Shown piece after piece: positions 34,447 through 44,339 of a stretch of 64,000 nucleotides of DNA. Numbering within the stretch: position 1 is the stretch's first letter; the number at the start of each line of letters is the position of its first letter. Made by a program: the position numbers and the translations under genes. The DNA is from Pseudidiomarina atlantica (lineage in GTDB: Bacteria > Pseudomonadota > Gammaproteobacteria > Enterobacterales > Alteromonadaceae), in assembly GCF_000753735.1 (NCBI RefSeq), contig NZ_JPIN01000008.1, forward strand, positions 1 to 64,000, written 5' to 3'. The notes beneath the pieces were generated by a model that was given only the letters and a program-made list of their open reading frames with translations, was not told the origin of the DNA and ran no database searches.

Positions 34447-37400
34447 CTATTCCCAGAAGAAGGTTGGCCGTTCAACTTGCTCCGGTACCAACTGATCCAT
34501 GGTTTCGGCGTTGTATAGACGGCCATTCACCATGGTATGGGTGACGCGATCCGTAACGCGAATATCCGCCAACGGGTTACCGTCAATCACAATAATGTCA
34601 GCCAACTTACCAGCCTCAAGCGACCCCAGTGCATGGTCCATACCGAACTCTTTGGCTGGATTAATAGTTGCGGTCGCCAGTGCTTCCAGTGGCGTCATGC
34701 CACCTTGCGCCATCATCCAGATCTCCCAATGCTGCGCTAAACCTTCACGCTGACCGTGTGCACCCGCCACCACATGAACGCCAGCATCTGTTAAACGCTT
34801 TGCTACCGAGGCGTTATTAATGTGGTTGTAGTGGTGATGCGGTGCTTTTTCACGACGCATTGCCTTACCGACTAAGGCGTCTTGCGGCACAAACTTACTC
34901 AGTTTCGGGTGCTGCCATACGTCAGTTTCGGCATACCAATAGTTCTCACCCCAGATACCGCCGTACGCGACGCCCAGTGTTGGCGTGTAGTACACGTCGG
35001 TTTGCTGCCAGAACTGCTCGATATCGTTGTAGATTTCCGCCACCGGAATCGAGTGTTCAACTGTAGTATGCCCGTCGGCGACCATGGTCAGGTTATGCTG
35101 CAACAGCGAGCCGCCTTCCGGTACCACCATCATTTCCAGCTCACGGCCTGCTTGGATGACTTGCTGACGCTGGTTACGACGCGGTTGGTTGTAACTCTTC
35201 ACCGAGAACGCACCGACTTTCTTCAAGCGCTCCAAGTGGAACTTGGCATCGTCAAGGTTATCAATGTGCGAGGTATAACCTGGACCATTGGCACCGTACA
35301 AAATGGTACCGGTTGAAAAGGTCCGTGGCGCATCGATCAAGCCGGCCTTTTGCATTTCGCTGGCAGTGAAGATTTCGGTGGTGTCGTTCGATGGATCATG
35401 AATCGAGGTCACGCCAAACGCAAGGTTGGCATAAGCCTTCCAGTTGTGTTCTGGAATGATCTCGTACTCACCAGCAGGACCATGCGCGTGCCCGTCAAAC
35501 AGACCTGGCATTACGGTTTTGCCGCTGGCATCGACCACATAGGCACCATCTGGCACGCTCACTTCGTCAGCGCTACCGACCGCAACAATGGTGTTGCCCT
35601 CGACCACCACGACGCCATTCTCAATCACTTCATCGCCGTTCATGGTAATGACTTTAGCGCCGACAAAAGCAACAGTTTGCTGGTGGTTTGCAACATCGGC
35701 GTCGAAGCTGATATCCAGCCCGCTATCGACTTTGGCAAAGGCTTCATCGCCCTTATCAATCGCAAACAAACCTGCGACCGATGCATGATAAAGTTCTGGA
35801 CCGAGCGACCAATAAAGGTTCTTACCATCCGCTGTCCACGAAATATTTTCACCGGCGCGCACTGACAATTGCTCGACTGGGAACTGCTTATCACTGGGGC
35901 TGATGTTAATCGCCGCACCGCGCTCGACCAGTGGCGTCACGAATACTTTGAAACGCTCGGCAAAGGCTAAGTGTTTACCGTCAGGCGACACTCGGTACTC
36001 AGTGGCGTGTTCTGAAGTGTATAGCGTACGCTGCTCTTTGGTGGTCAAATCAACTGACAACAATTGCTGCGAGCCACGCGAATCCATCAGGTACACCCGA
36101 TCGTTGCGCGCGCCAAACTGCGGTTGATAGCCATTCTCGCTAATCAAGCGCGGTTCGGCACCGTCACTCAAGCTCAAGTGATACACGCCTGGGTTTAGGC
36201 CATAGGTATCTGGCGTGATATAACCACCACGCACCTTGCGATACACCACTGACTTGCCATCTGGGCTAAAGACCGGCTCAATAAATTTACCTTTGCCAGT
36301 TGGCAACACACGCTCGCTGCCAGTGCGCAAATCACGGACAATCAACTGACCTTGCTCGACGTCATCCCAAGTCACGTACGCGAGGTAACGACCATCACGG
36401 GAATAGGTCGCATAAAGCTCCCAGGCGCCGTCACGTTCGGTTAAGCGCTCCGGCGTGCCATTCGGCAGGCTGCGCTGATAAAGCTTGCCTAGCGCTTCGT
36501 AGACCACCTGCTCGCCATTCGGCGCAACCTGTACACCGCGTAGCATGCGTACTTTGAACTGATCGGCTTCAATGTTTTGTTTGAAGTGCAACGCAGTTTG
36601 TACTTTCTTGGTAGTTTCAACGCTAAACGGCACTACGCGAACTTCCCGCGAAGCAACGTCAAGCTTCATGATTTTACCGTCAGCCCAAAACACCATTTGC
36701 TTGCTATCAGGGGTCCAATCCATAGTCGGATAGACGCCATGGATCGCCCAAGTTTCTTGCATGTCGCGATCGAGCTTGCTGTACAAGCGGGTCTGTTCGC
36801 CCGAGGTCAAATCGTAGAGGTACAACACGCTGTTGAAGTCTTCGCGCTTGATGTAGGCCAGATATTTGCCGTCCGGTGATGGCGTTGGGCGAATTGCACC
36901 ACCTGCGCCACTGAGGATCACGTCGATATCACCCGTTTCGCGGTCATAGCGCTTGATAGTGTAGATGCCTTCCAGCGAGTCTTTGCTGTAGTGGAAAGTT
37001 TTACCTGGGGTATCGTCTTGTGAGAAATAGATATAACGGCCGTCTGGTGAAAAGGCCGGTTCACCCAAATCTTTTTGGTCGTTCGGGCGCGCAGTCAACT
37101 GCACACCAGTACCGCCGTTGACATGATACATCCACACTTCACCGGCGCCGAGTGAGCGCTGCGCAGTAAAGTGCTTACGCGCCACCAAGAACTGACCGTC
37201 TGGACTCCACGCGGGGCTATTCAACAAGCGGAAGGTTTCATTGGTGACCGCGCGTTTGTTGGAACCGTCGGCTTCCATTACCCAAATGTTGTCACCGCCA
37301 TCAACGTCTGAGGTGTAAGCGATGTACTTACCGTCGGGTGAGAACACAGGCTGCATTTGCCAAGCAATGCCACCGGCAATCAATTCAGCATCGCCGCCGC

Positions 37401-37632
37401 TGGCTGGCATACGATAAATGTCGCCGAGCAAATCAAACACGATAGTTTTGCCGTCAGGACTCAAGTCAACATTCATCCAAGTGCCTTCGTTGACCTTGAT
37501 TTGAATGTCCTTGAATTCACCTTGTGGATTTTGCACGTCCCATTTGACGTCATCTTGTGCCGCGTCTTGCGCATGCGCGGGTAATGAGAGAGCGACGCTG
37601 ACCGCAAGGGCCAGCGTAGAGAGATGTTTCAT
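34447..37632 (-). CDS. Exported amidohydrolase with TolB-like beta-propeller
   Basis: A 1061-residue protein with signal peptide MKHLSTLALAVSVALSLPAH. Residues about 40-640 hold repeated propeller blades of the type FSPDGKYIAYTSD and PDGRYLAYV, as in TolB and prolyl oligopeptidase families. Residues about 660-1050 form a metal-dependent amidohydrolase: MPGLFDGHAHGP (metal His pair), a TVEHSIPV segment, and HVVAGAHGQ. Likely a periplasmic peptidase/imidazolonepropionase-related hydrolase of unknown substrate. The start 37,632 is preferred for AAGG upstream. Confidence 0.8.
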   Translation of the reverse strand: MKHLSTLALAVSVALSLPAHAQDAAQDDVKWDVQNPQGEFKDIQIKVNEGTWMNVDLSPDGKTIVFDLLGDIYRMPASGGDAELIAGGIAWQMQPVFSPDGKYIAYTSDVDGGDNIWVMEADGSNKRAVTNETFRLLNSPAWSPDGQFLVARKHFTAQRSLGAGEVWMYHVNGGTGVQLTARPNDQKDLGEPAFSPDGRYIYFSQDDTPGKTFHYSKDSLEGIYTIKRYDRETGDIDVILSGAGGAIRPTPSPDGKYLAYIKREDFNSVLYLYDLTSGEQTRLYSKLDRDMQETWAIHGVYPTMDWTPDSKQMVFWADGKIMKLDVASREVRVVPFSVETTKKVQTALHFKQNIEADQFKVRMLRGVQVAPNGEQVVYEALGKLYQRSLPNGTPERLTERDGAWELYATYSRDGRYLAYVTWDDVEQGQLIVRDLRTGSERVLPTGKGKFIEPVFSPDGKSVVYRKVRGGYITPDTYGLNPGVYHLSLSDGAEPRLISENGYQPQFGARNDRVYLMDSRGSQQLLSVDLTTKEQRTLYTSEHATEYRVSPDGKHLAFAERFKVFVTPLVERGAAINISPSDKQFPVEQLSVRAGENISWTADGKNLYWSLGPELYHASVAGLFAIDKGDEAFAKVDSGLDISFDADVANHQQTVAFVGAKVITMNGDEVIENGVVVVEGNTIVAVGSADEVSVPDGAYVVDASGKTVMPGLFDGHAHGPAGEYEIIPEHNWKAYANLAFGVTSIHDPSNDTTEIFTASEMQKAGLIDAPRTFSTGTILYGANGPGYTSHIDNLDDAKFHLERLKKVGAFSVKSYNQPRRNQRQQVIQAGRELEMMVVPEGGSLLQHNLTMVADGHTTVEHSIPVAEIYNDIEQFWQQTDVYYTPTLGVAYGGIWGENYWYAETDVWQHPKLSKFVPQDALVGKAMRREKAPHHHYNHINNASVAKRLTDAGVHVVAGAHGQREGLAQHWEIWMMAQGGMTPLEALATATINPAKEFGMDHALGSLEAGKLADIIVIDGNPLADIRVTDRVTHTMVNGRLYNAETMDQLVPEQVERPTFFWE

Positions 37633-37648
37633 AATCACACCTTAATTA

Positions 37649-37807
37649 TTATTTTTTAGCGATAACCCAGACTGCATGCACAATACCCGGAATATAGCCG
37701 AGAATGGTCAGGATGATATTGATCCAAAAGTGCTTACCAATACCCACTTGTAAAAACACACCAAGTGGCGGCAGTAAAATCGCAATCAAAATACGAATTA
37801 AATCAGC
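37649..37807 (-). CDS. YqaE/Pmp3-family small membrane protein, disturbed 5' end
   Basis: The frame encodes ILLPPLGVFLQVGIGKHFWI and ILGYIPGIVHAVWVIAKK, the two-helix UPF0057/Pmp3 family (usually 52 residues) that supports membrane potential under salt or cold stress. The expected ATG (37,811), with AAGGAG seven bases upstream, is in another frame: one extra base in GATTTTAA separates it. In the protein frame the first candidate is CTG at 37,807, giving 52 residues. A one-base indel, sequencing error or non-standard start are all possible. Confidence 0.6.
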   Translation of the reverse strand, partial: ADLIRILIAILLPPLGVFLQVGIGKHFWINIILTILGYIPGIVHAVWVIAKK

Positions 37808-37828
37808 CATGGGTTATCTCCTTGTTGT

Positions 37829-39364
37829 TTAGTATTTCGCAGCTTCACCTTCAGCTGGAACAGTTGCTTTGATGAATTCACGCAAATCGTCATTGGCTAA
37901 TTTCAGATCTTCGGCACGCAAATACATCATGTGACCACTACGATAGCCTTTAAAACCGATGCGGTCAGCCATTTTTCTGCTTGGGTCAATATGCCAGCCG
38001 GTGTATTTGGCGTCAAAGTAATTGGTGGCACCGTCGTAATAACCCGATTGAATCAACACATTCAAGTATGGATTTTGCGCCATGGCTTGGCGTAAATTTT
38101 CACCGGTGTTGTCACCACTGCGGTCCCACGGATGCACCGGGCCAAACATGTTGTATTTAACGTCGGTTTGGTAACCGAGCTCTTCACGCAAGTAGTAGTT
38201 AATGGCTGGCGTGAACGAGTGCAACCACGACGTCAGTTCAGAGTTGTAATCAGGGCTGTCACCCACATCGTTACGGTCAATCCCAAGATAACGCGAATCC
38301 AAACGACCTACGGTTTGGCCACGGTCACGTAACAACTCTTTCCAGAAGAACGACGTGCTGATGTCAAGATTAGAGCGCTGTACCACCTGCTCTGACAGTC
38401 CAGAGTAACGTGCAACTTGTGCAGCTACTTGGTCACGCTCGTCGTCTGGTAACATGGCCCCTTTGGCAAGGGCTGGAAGGTACGTATCAAGGGTGTAAGC
38501 TTCGACTTCTTCCAGTACTTCAAGCAAGTCTTTTGCTTGCAGATCAGCAGGCAACGCATCGTGATACCAAGCTGCCGCCGCGAAATACGGTAAGCGGTTA
38601 GCCGCTTTTACTGGGCCTTGGCGATCGATACCGATGTCGGTTGGCGAAACCAAAATCACGCCATTTAGGTACATCCACTGACGGTTCTGTAGCTCTAGTG
38701 CTAGGCCAGAGACTCGTGTGGTACCGTAGCTTTCGCCAATCAGGTATTTCGGTGATCGCCAGCGCTCGTGGCGAGTGACAAAGGTATTGACCCAATCGGC
38801 CAGATATTGCACGTCCGCATTGACGCCAAAGAACATTTTTTGCTGTTGCTCACGCGACGGCATTTCGCCTTTGTCGTTTGGCAGTACCCGTGAATAACCG
38901 GTGTTCACCGGGTTGACGAAAACGATATCAGCGACATCGAGAATCGAATGCGGATTGTCTTTCACACCATAAGGCATGATCGGGAAGCCTTCATCATCGA
39001 CGCGCAATGACTTTGGTCCGGTGTAGGCAATGTGCATCCACACGGATGCTGAACCTGGGCCGCCGTTGAACGAAATCACCAACGGGCGGTTCTCACGGTT
39101 CTTCACGTCTTTGCGTTCGTAATAGGTGAAAAACAGTGCCGCAGTGGCCTCGCCTTCATCGTTGAAGACCGGTTGCGTGCCTGTGGTTGCGGTGTATTCG
39201 AAGCGCTCGCCATTAATGGTGGCGCGATGTTCAGTTACCACCACGTCGTCCGCAGCAATTGTTGCCGTCGGCAGCGCATGGTCGTCCAGCGCAACGCTTG
39301 CTGGTGCGATAAGCAGCGCGGCAGCAACACAAGTTGCACCAAGTGCTTGGGAAAAGAAGTTCAT
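37829..39364 (-). CDS. S10-family serine carboxypeptidase
   Basis: A 511-residue exported peptidase with signal peptide (MNFFSQALGATCVAAALLIA, cleaved near SVA). The oxyanion-hole segment SFNGGPGSASVWMH and catalytic Ser in LIGESYGTTR are clear; the Asp lies near VLIQSGYYDGATN and the His near YRSGHMMYLR. It removes C-terminal residues from peptides in the periplasm or outside, fitting a protein-consuming lifestyle. It is upstream of the YqaE-like gene on the same strand. Confidence 0.9.
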   Translation of the reverse strand: MNFFSQALGATCVAAALLIAPASVALDDHALPTATIAADDVVVTEHRATINGERFEYTATTGTQPVFNDEGEATAALFFTYYERKDVKNRENRPLVISFNGGPGSASVWMHIAYTGPKSLRVDDEGFPIMPYGVKDNPHSILDVADIVFVNPVNTGYSRVLPNDKGEMPSREQQQKMFFGVNADVQYLADWVNTFVTRHERWRSPKYLIGESYGTTRVSGLALELQNRQWMYLNGVILVSPTDIGIDRQGPVKAANRLPYFAAAAWYHDALPADLQAKDLLEVLEEVEAYTLDTYLPALAKGAMLPDDERDQVAAQVARYSGLSEQVVQRSNLDISTSFFWKELLRDRGQTVGRLDSRYLGIDRNDVGDSPDYNSELTSWLHSFTPAINYYLREELGYQTDVKYNMFGPVHPWDRSGDNTGENLRQAMAQNPYLNVLIQSGYYDGATNYFDAKYTGWHIDPSRKMADRIGFKGYRSGHMMYLRAEDLKLANDDLREFIKATVPAEGEAAKY

Positions 39365-39461
39365 TGGATCTCACCTCGTTGTTTTTAGTGTGCTTCCATT
39401 TAAGGGGAAGTCAGCCCAAAGAACAAGCGCAGTGAGATCAACGTCATGGAATTGCAGATAA

Positions 39462-40667
39462 TCAGCGCGTGGCTAACCAATACAGGTAAACCAAGGTGAA
39501 GCCGGCAAGGTAAAGTAGCCCCAGCCACGCCCATGCATGTAAGGCTTTACTCAAGTTTTGACGCCGCACCAACATATAGTTGAGCCAGGCAAAAAAGGGC
39601 GTGGTGATAAAAGCCAGTGTCATGGCAAAACTGAGCATTGGCCCGAGCGCCGATTGAAAGTAAAGGATCACTAACATACCGGCAATGGACTGGCCGATGA
39701 CCCACCAGCGCAGGCTGGTTTTGCGCTTTGCCAGAATCCGATGACTTTCGCGCAAGGTGCGCGCATAGCCGTCGAGCACGGCCAAGGTGGTGCCAAACAT
39801 ACATAAGAAGGCGATAGCACCAACCAAATACTGTGACCACTCGCCGATGGTGGCGGCGTACATCGACACAAACTGCTCGGCAAAACGCGTGCCGGCCATA
39901 GCTATCGGTTGCGGCGCACCAAATTGCACCAGTGCGCCGAGCGCTAAAAACAATAGCGCTAGCACCGCCGTCGACCAATAGCCTAAATTGAAATCGAACA
40001 AGCCATCGCGCAGGGTCAGCGCCGTGAGTTTTTGTTTACTGCGCAGCCACAGCGAGTTAATCGCGGAAAGCTCAATCGGTACCGGCATCCATCCCATCAT
40101 CGCTACCAAGAACGCCAACGACGCCAACTGCCAAGGTGACGGTGGCACAAACTCTGCCGGCGGCGGCACATGGTTTTGCCAGGCGATAACCACGGCAACT
40201 ACGGTCGCGAGCGAGAGACTCACCATGATCCATTTCGAGATCGCATCTAAGCTGCGATATTGCCCGCCGAGCAACACCAACAAACAGGCGAACAGAATCA
40301 GCCAACACAACAGCGCCAAGCTCAGTTGCGGCACAAACAGTTGCAACAGGCTTGCAGTAAGCAATAGCACCCCAGCGGTATTCACCACCGCGGCAATCAG
40401 ATTGAGCAGCGTGAACGCCCACAAATACAGCTTGTGCTTACGATAGTAACCACTTACTAAGCTTTCATTATGGGTGAGCGTGTAGGTGACGCCGAAGCGA
40501 AAAAACGGATACTTGAGCACATTGACCAGCAGGATCACCCACCACAATTGCCAGCCAAATAATGCCCCAGCTTGGGTAGAAGCGACGAGATGCGATGCGC
40601 CCACTGCTGCCGCTGCAAGAATAATTCCGGGACCAAGCGTTTGTAATCGGGTACTGCTGGATGTCAC
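39462..40667 (-). CDS. Nramp-family-like transporter lacking the DPGN motif
   Basis: A 401-residue protein with about eleven helices in the Nramp layout. At the place of the metal-binding DPGN of helix 1 it reads AAAVGASHLVASTQAG, and the helix-6 MPHN is replaced by GWMPVPIELSAINS. This is the divergent Nramp-related group for which divalent-metal transport is unproven. It begins 6 bases before the end of the pilX-like gene region on the same strand. Confidence 0.7.
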   Translation of the reverse strand: MTSSSTRLQTLGPGIILAAAAVGASHLVASTQAGALFGWQLWWVILLVNVLKYPFFRFGVTYTLTHNESLVSGYYRKHKLYLWAFTLLNLIAAVVNTAGVLLLTASLLQLFVPQLSLALLCWLILFACLLVLLGGQYRSLDAISKWIMVSLSLATVVAVVIAWQNHVPPPAEFVPPSPWQLASLAFLVAMMGWMPVPIELSAINSLWLRSKQKLTALTLRDGLFDFNLGYWSTAVLALLFLALGALVQFGAPQPIAMAGTRFAEQFVSMYAATIGEWSQYLVGAIAFLCMFGTTLAVLDGYARTLRESHRILAKRKTSLRWWVIGQSIAGMLVILYFQSALGPMLSFAMTLAFITTPFFAWLNYMLVRRQNLSKALHAWAWLGLLYLAGFTLVYLYWLATR

Positions 40668-42707
40668 TTAGAGATACCTTGACCAAAGGAGAACCACGCG
40701 ATCAAGCACTGCGCCACCGGTTGAACCGTTGCCTCCATTACCATTGCCCGGGCCCGTACCGCCGCCAAACGGATCAAAGGTAGGTGGAAGCCCTTCAACA
40801 TCAATGGTGGTGCTGCCGCCCATGCGGTTAAACGTTTCATCGCCTTGTGCCAACGCACTGATAAAGCCGTAAATGGTGGAACTGCCGGCGCTATTGAATT
40901 CGTTACCTGCCAGTACATTACCAAAATTTTCGGTTGATGCACCAAAATCTATGTTGCCGCCGTTGTAATTGCCACTCACCTCGCTGCCGACCATGTAGGT
41001 GTAATTGCCGATGCCGTTCGACGCTTCGGCATCAAAGCTGCCGTCCGCTTTACAGAACTGCTGCGGGTGATGCTCAACATAAGCATTGGCGCAAATGCCG
41101 CGCGGCGCGTAGGTCACGTTGTCAATTTCGCCATCGTAACCAGCGTAGTTTGGTGCATAGTTTTTATGCTGACCCGCAGTTTCGACGTTGCCGGTAATGA
41201 TAAAGGTATTAAAGTAGGTGCCGTTACCAATCTTCAGGTTACCTTCAATCATGACCACACCGGGCGCCATGCCGCGACCATTAATGTCGAGGCGTTCTTG
41301 TTGGCGGTTGTAGCTGAAGCAGCCGTTCCAGTCTGAGAAACCGACACAGAACGGGTAAGAATCGCCGTTACAGTTGCCCTGAACACACAGGCGGTCGCGC
41401 TTGGGTCCGTTGACACTGGTATTGTCGCCTAAATAATAGAGACCATCAGGAATGCCGCTGACGTTTTTCACTTCAACCCGCAGCTGATTATTCAAATAGC
41501 GGAAGATGTAGTTCGCTTCGGATTCATATTGGTAGGCGTTAAACGCCCCAGTTTCGATGATAATGGGGTCAAGTGGCTCGACGCCGATGTCGAGCCCCGG
41601 TTGAATGTTGATGCGGGCATCGTTGGCAGGATTGCCACCATTGTGGAAGGTGCCACCGATCGAGCCTTGTACGTTGCCGCCCCAATTGGTGGTGACCAAA
41701 TCGCCCTCGGCTTGCAAGCTACCAATAGTGCCTGAGTTCAGCTTGACGCTGGCGCCCGCTTTGACCGACTGCGCCGAGGAGTTGCCCATTAAATCAACGG
41801 CGTACTTGTCGCCCTGATAATCAACGTTAATCGGTGAGCACAGCAAGGTGTGCAATAGATTATCGCTTTCACCCAAGGCGGTGATATTACCAAATTGCAC
41901 ACCACCACTGCCGGTCACACTACCGTTGGCTTTGACTTCGCCGTTCGCCGAGGCGCCACCCGTTAAGCAGATATCGCCCAATGCCGAAAGATTTTGCTCA
42001 CCCGAGACACTGCCCGTCAGCTTGATATCACCGTTGGCATTAAGTTTGTTAAAGCGCGAGCCACTGCCAATTTCAATCGAGCCGTCGGCATTAATGGTAT
42101 CAATACCGCTAATACTATTGCCGCGCGTGGTTAAGTCGCCGCGCACGTTGATGACATAGGGTTCGTCTTCTGGTGCGATAACGTCGATATTGCCGCGCAA
42201 CTCGAGATTACGATTGAAGTTGATCACCGCAGGTAGTGCTGGCGCCCCACCCGGTGTGCCGCCGACGCTAGCAAGTAGATAGACCAAGCGTAAAGTTGAG
42301 GTCGCTTGCGCAGGACCACCGGCACCTGACGTTGCGACCACATCGACGGTGACATAATGCTCATCGATTGCCGGATCGGGTGTTGCTACGGCGCGAATAA
42401 AGGCAGCCGGGTCGCCATTGAGAATGTCGCCTTCGGAGGCGTTAGTGGTGCTAATCGCATTGAGTAAATCGGCCTCGATGGCATCCCAAGTGGCGCCTTC
42501 AGTCACCGCTATTTGTTGAAAATAGCGATAAAGCAATTCTGCGCCGCGCCAGGCTTTCATTTGCGCTTGGCTTTGCGCATGCAGCGCTACGGCTTTATCT
42601 TGTGCCGTTGAAATTTGGCGCAGGCCAATTAACACCGAGGCCACCACAGCTAGCCCTACCAGCAAGAGGATGAGTACCGTTGCGGCACCCTGTTGACGTT
42701 GCATCAT
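40668..42707 (-). CDS. Large PilX-like minor pilin/assembly protein
   Basis: A 679-residue protein starting MMQRQQGAATVLILLLVGLA: a short leader ending in Gly and a hydrophobic helix as in type IV pilins, without Glu5, as is common for PilX. The rest is much longer than PilX (about 170-200 residues): beta-helix-like repeats with many Gly/Asn turns (ISGIDTINADGSIEIGSGS) and Cys residues, resembling DUF7305-type domains. It ends the minor-pilin operon, overlapping the pilW stop as ATGA. It may cap the pilus and act in adhesion in place of PilY1, which is absent. Confidence 0.65.
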   Translation of the reverse strand: MMQRQQGAATVLILLLVGLAVVASVLIGLRQISTAQDKAVALHAQSQAQMKAWRGAELLYRYFQQIAVTEGATWDAIEADLLNAISTTNASEGDILNGDPAAFIRAVATPDPAIDEHYVTVDVVATSGAGGPAQATSTLRLVYLLASVGGTPGGAPALPAVINFNRNLELRGNIDVIAPEDEPYVINVRGDLTTRGNSISGIDTINADGSIEIGSGSRFNKLNANGDIKLTGSVSGEQNLSALGDICLTGGASANGEVKANGSVTGSGGVQFGNITALGESDNLLHTLLCSPINVDYQGDKYAVDLMGNSSAQSVKAGASVKLNSGTIGSLQAEGDLVTTNWGGNVQGSIGGTFHNGGNPANDARINIQPGLDIGVEPLDPIIIETGAFNAYQYESEANYIFRYLNNQLRVEVKNVSGIPDGLYYLGDNTSVNGPKRDRLCVQGNCNGDSYPFCVGFSDWNGCFSYNRQQERLDINGRGMAPGVVMIEGNLKIGNGTYFNTFIITGNVETAGQHKNYAPNYAGYDGEIDNVTYAPRGICANAYVEHHPQQFCKADGSFDAEASNGIGNYTYMVGSEVSGNYNGGNIDFGASTENFGNVLAGNEFNSAGSSTIYGFISALAQGDETFNRMGGSTTIDVEGLPPTFDPFGGGTGPGNGNGGNGSTGGAVLDRVVLLWSRYL

Positions 42708-43438
42708 AGCACTCCCTCCGGCACCAAATTCACCAAACAAGTGGTGCTTGATACGGTTTGTGGGCTGCCATTTACCAAGCGTTGGTAACCCACTTCAACA
42801 GCACGGCGACCCAACACCCCCTGCACCGATGCATTATCGCTCATGCCAAAGGGTGAGCACGGCGGATCGCGGTCTTCGAGGTTGACAAAAAAGTTATTAA
42901 TTTCGGCGTCTTCACCGTCTAAATTGGTGAGCTGTGACGGCGTAGCAAGCGGCACTTGCAGCCACGGAATACTTGGCCAACTAACGCGCCGCGCAGTGCT
43001 GCATGAACTATTGCTAACCAGCTGTACCACACCTACGTCGGCACTTACGTACAAACCTTCGCAGCGAAAGTTATCCACCTCAAAATCGTTATTGGTATCG
43101 ACGCCATAGCGCCACACCAAAGCAATACCGGGGCCGCCGGTCACTAAGCGGCCGGAGCCATTAAACTGCGCCGCCGAGAAATCAATCGCCATGTCCGGGT
43201 TGTCGAGCAAATCATCGATGGGCATGCCGTAGCCCGCGCCCTGCAAGCTCAGATGCGACGTCAGTAGCGTCGATAAGCTCTCGCTTTGTAAGCGCGCGCT
43301 CTCAGCAGATTTCACCATGGTGCGAACACTGGTTTGATACACCGTCATCATCGCGACCACCACGATAGAGGCGATCAGCAAACCGATCAGCAAACTGATA
43401 AGTGAAACCCCTGACTGTCGCTGCTGCTGATTCATCAT
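42704..43438 (-). CDS. pilW: PilW-family minor pilin
   Basis: A 244-residue protein with prepilin leader MMNQQQRQSG then VSLISLLIGLLIASIVVVAM. The residue at +5 is Ser, not the usual Glu. The remainder (LSLQGAGYGMPIDDLLDNPD and two Cys pairs) fits the PilW family. It starts directly after the pilV stop and is followed by the pilX-like gene with a four-base overlap. A role in priming type IV pilus assembly is known for the family. Confidence 0.8.
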   Translation of the reverse strand: MMNQQQRQSGVSLISLLIGLLIASIVVVAMMTVYQTSVRTMVKSAESARLQSESLSTLLTSHLSLQGAGYGMPIDDLLDNPDMAIDFSAAQFNGSGRLVTGGPGIALVWRYGVDTNNDFEVDNFRCEGLYVSADVGVVQLVSNSSCSTARRVSWPSIPWLQVPLATPSQLTNLDGEDAEINNFFVNLEDRDPPCSPFGMSDNASVQGVLGRRAVEVGYQRLVNGSPQTVSSTTCLVNLVPEGVL

Positions 43439-43882
43439 TTAATTCTCCGCAAACAGGACGCTGCCATTACCACCAAACAAACTCTCAGTGGTGCTGTTTT
43501 CGGCAGTCGCTAAGCTCAGTTCATGCGTTTCCAGCGTACGTTCCAGCCCCGGTAAATCCACCGTGACATCGCTGGTCGTGCAGCTCACTGCGACGTTCAC
43601 GTTGTTCGGCAAGCTGGTCAGCGCGGCCGCTGTTTCTCCATCAACGCAGATGTCGTAAATGCCCTGCTGTTGCAAGTTCTCACGCACTTCTTGCAGCGCT
43701 AAACTCTGCACCACAGTGTAGCGATGGCTGACAATGCCACGCGACAACACATACGCCAGCCCTAGAAATAAAATCGCCAGTAGCAGCGCCGCAATAAGCG
43801 ACTCAATCAGGGTCAAGCCCTGTTGAATGCGCGCCGCTGGCGTTTTCGGCATCGGTTTAATAGAGGACATTGTCGGCATCAT
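43439..43882 (-). CDS. pilV: PilV-family minor pilin
   Basis: A 147-residue prepilin: an unusually long leader (about 21 residues, ending IQQG) followed by LTLIESLIAALLLAILFLGL with Glu5. The globular part contains two Cys in YDICVDGE and AVSCTTS. The start overlaps the fimT gene end by 26 bases, and GGAG is found upstream. It is the third gene of the pilE-fimT-pilV-pilW-pilX operon. Confidence 0.8.
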   Translation of the reverse strand: MMPTMSSIKPMPKTPAARIQQGLTLIESLIAALLLAILFLGLAYVLSRGIVSHRYTVVQSLALQEVRENLQQQGIYDICVDGETAAALTSLPNNVNVAVSCTTSDVTVDLPGLERTLETHELSLATAENSTTESLFGGNGSVLFAEN

Positions 43883-44339
43883 TATCTGTCACTCCACCAC
43901 GAGAAACCGCGTATGCATAGGAACGCACACGACCAAAACCATCAAGTAAACGCCCTTGATTACTGACATCGAGGGTTGTAATCGGATTGCCAGCTAAGGT
44001 AATGCTGACACCATCGGGGATTTCTTCGCGCCACACCATAGCGCTACCACCGTCGCTGCACACGCTCAAGCTAGGGTCGCCACTGCACACCAACAGCAAC
44101 TCGCCAACACGTTTTATACCCGCCGCCGGCTCACTACCAATCACGCCTTCAGGGTTGCGCAGCGCCGTCGCTTGCGCCTTACTCACCACGCGTTTCACAA
44201 TCGAGGTGCCCTCGGCTACCCGCGACTCGTCGATCCACGTTGACGTAAAGGGCACCGCCACCAAGCCCAGCAATGCAATAATCGCCAGCACAACGAGGAT
44301 TTCGACCAGTGACAGGCCTTGTTGGCGCGCTCTTACCAT
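43857..44339 (-). CDS. fimT: FimT/GspH-family minor pseudopilin
   Basis: A 160-residue prepilin starting MVRARQQG then [20 protein letters not shown] with Glu5. The C-terminal domain has [13 protein letters not shown] with a Cys pair and [14 protein letters not shown], typical of GspH/FimT. The ATG at 44,339 overlaps the pilE stop by seven bases and has GGAGGG upstream; an upstream GTG is rejected. FimT relatives help DNA uptake or pilus priming. Confidence 0.8.
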   Translation of the reverse strand: MVRARQQGLSLVEILVVLAIIALLGLVAVPFTSTWIDESRVAEGTSIVKRVVSKAQATALRNPEGVIGSEPAAGIKRVGELLLVCSGDPSLSVCSDGGSAMVWREEIPDGVSITLAGNPITTLDVSNQGRLLDGFGRVRSYAYAVSRGGVTDNDADNVLY

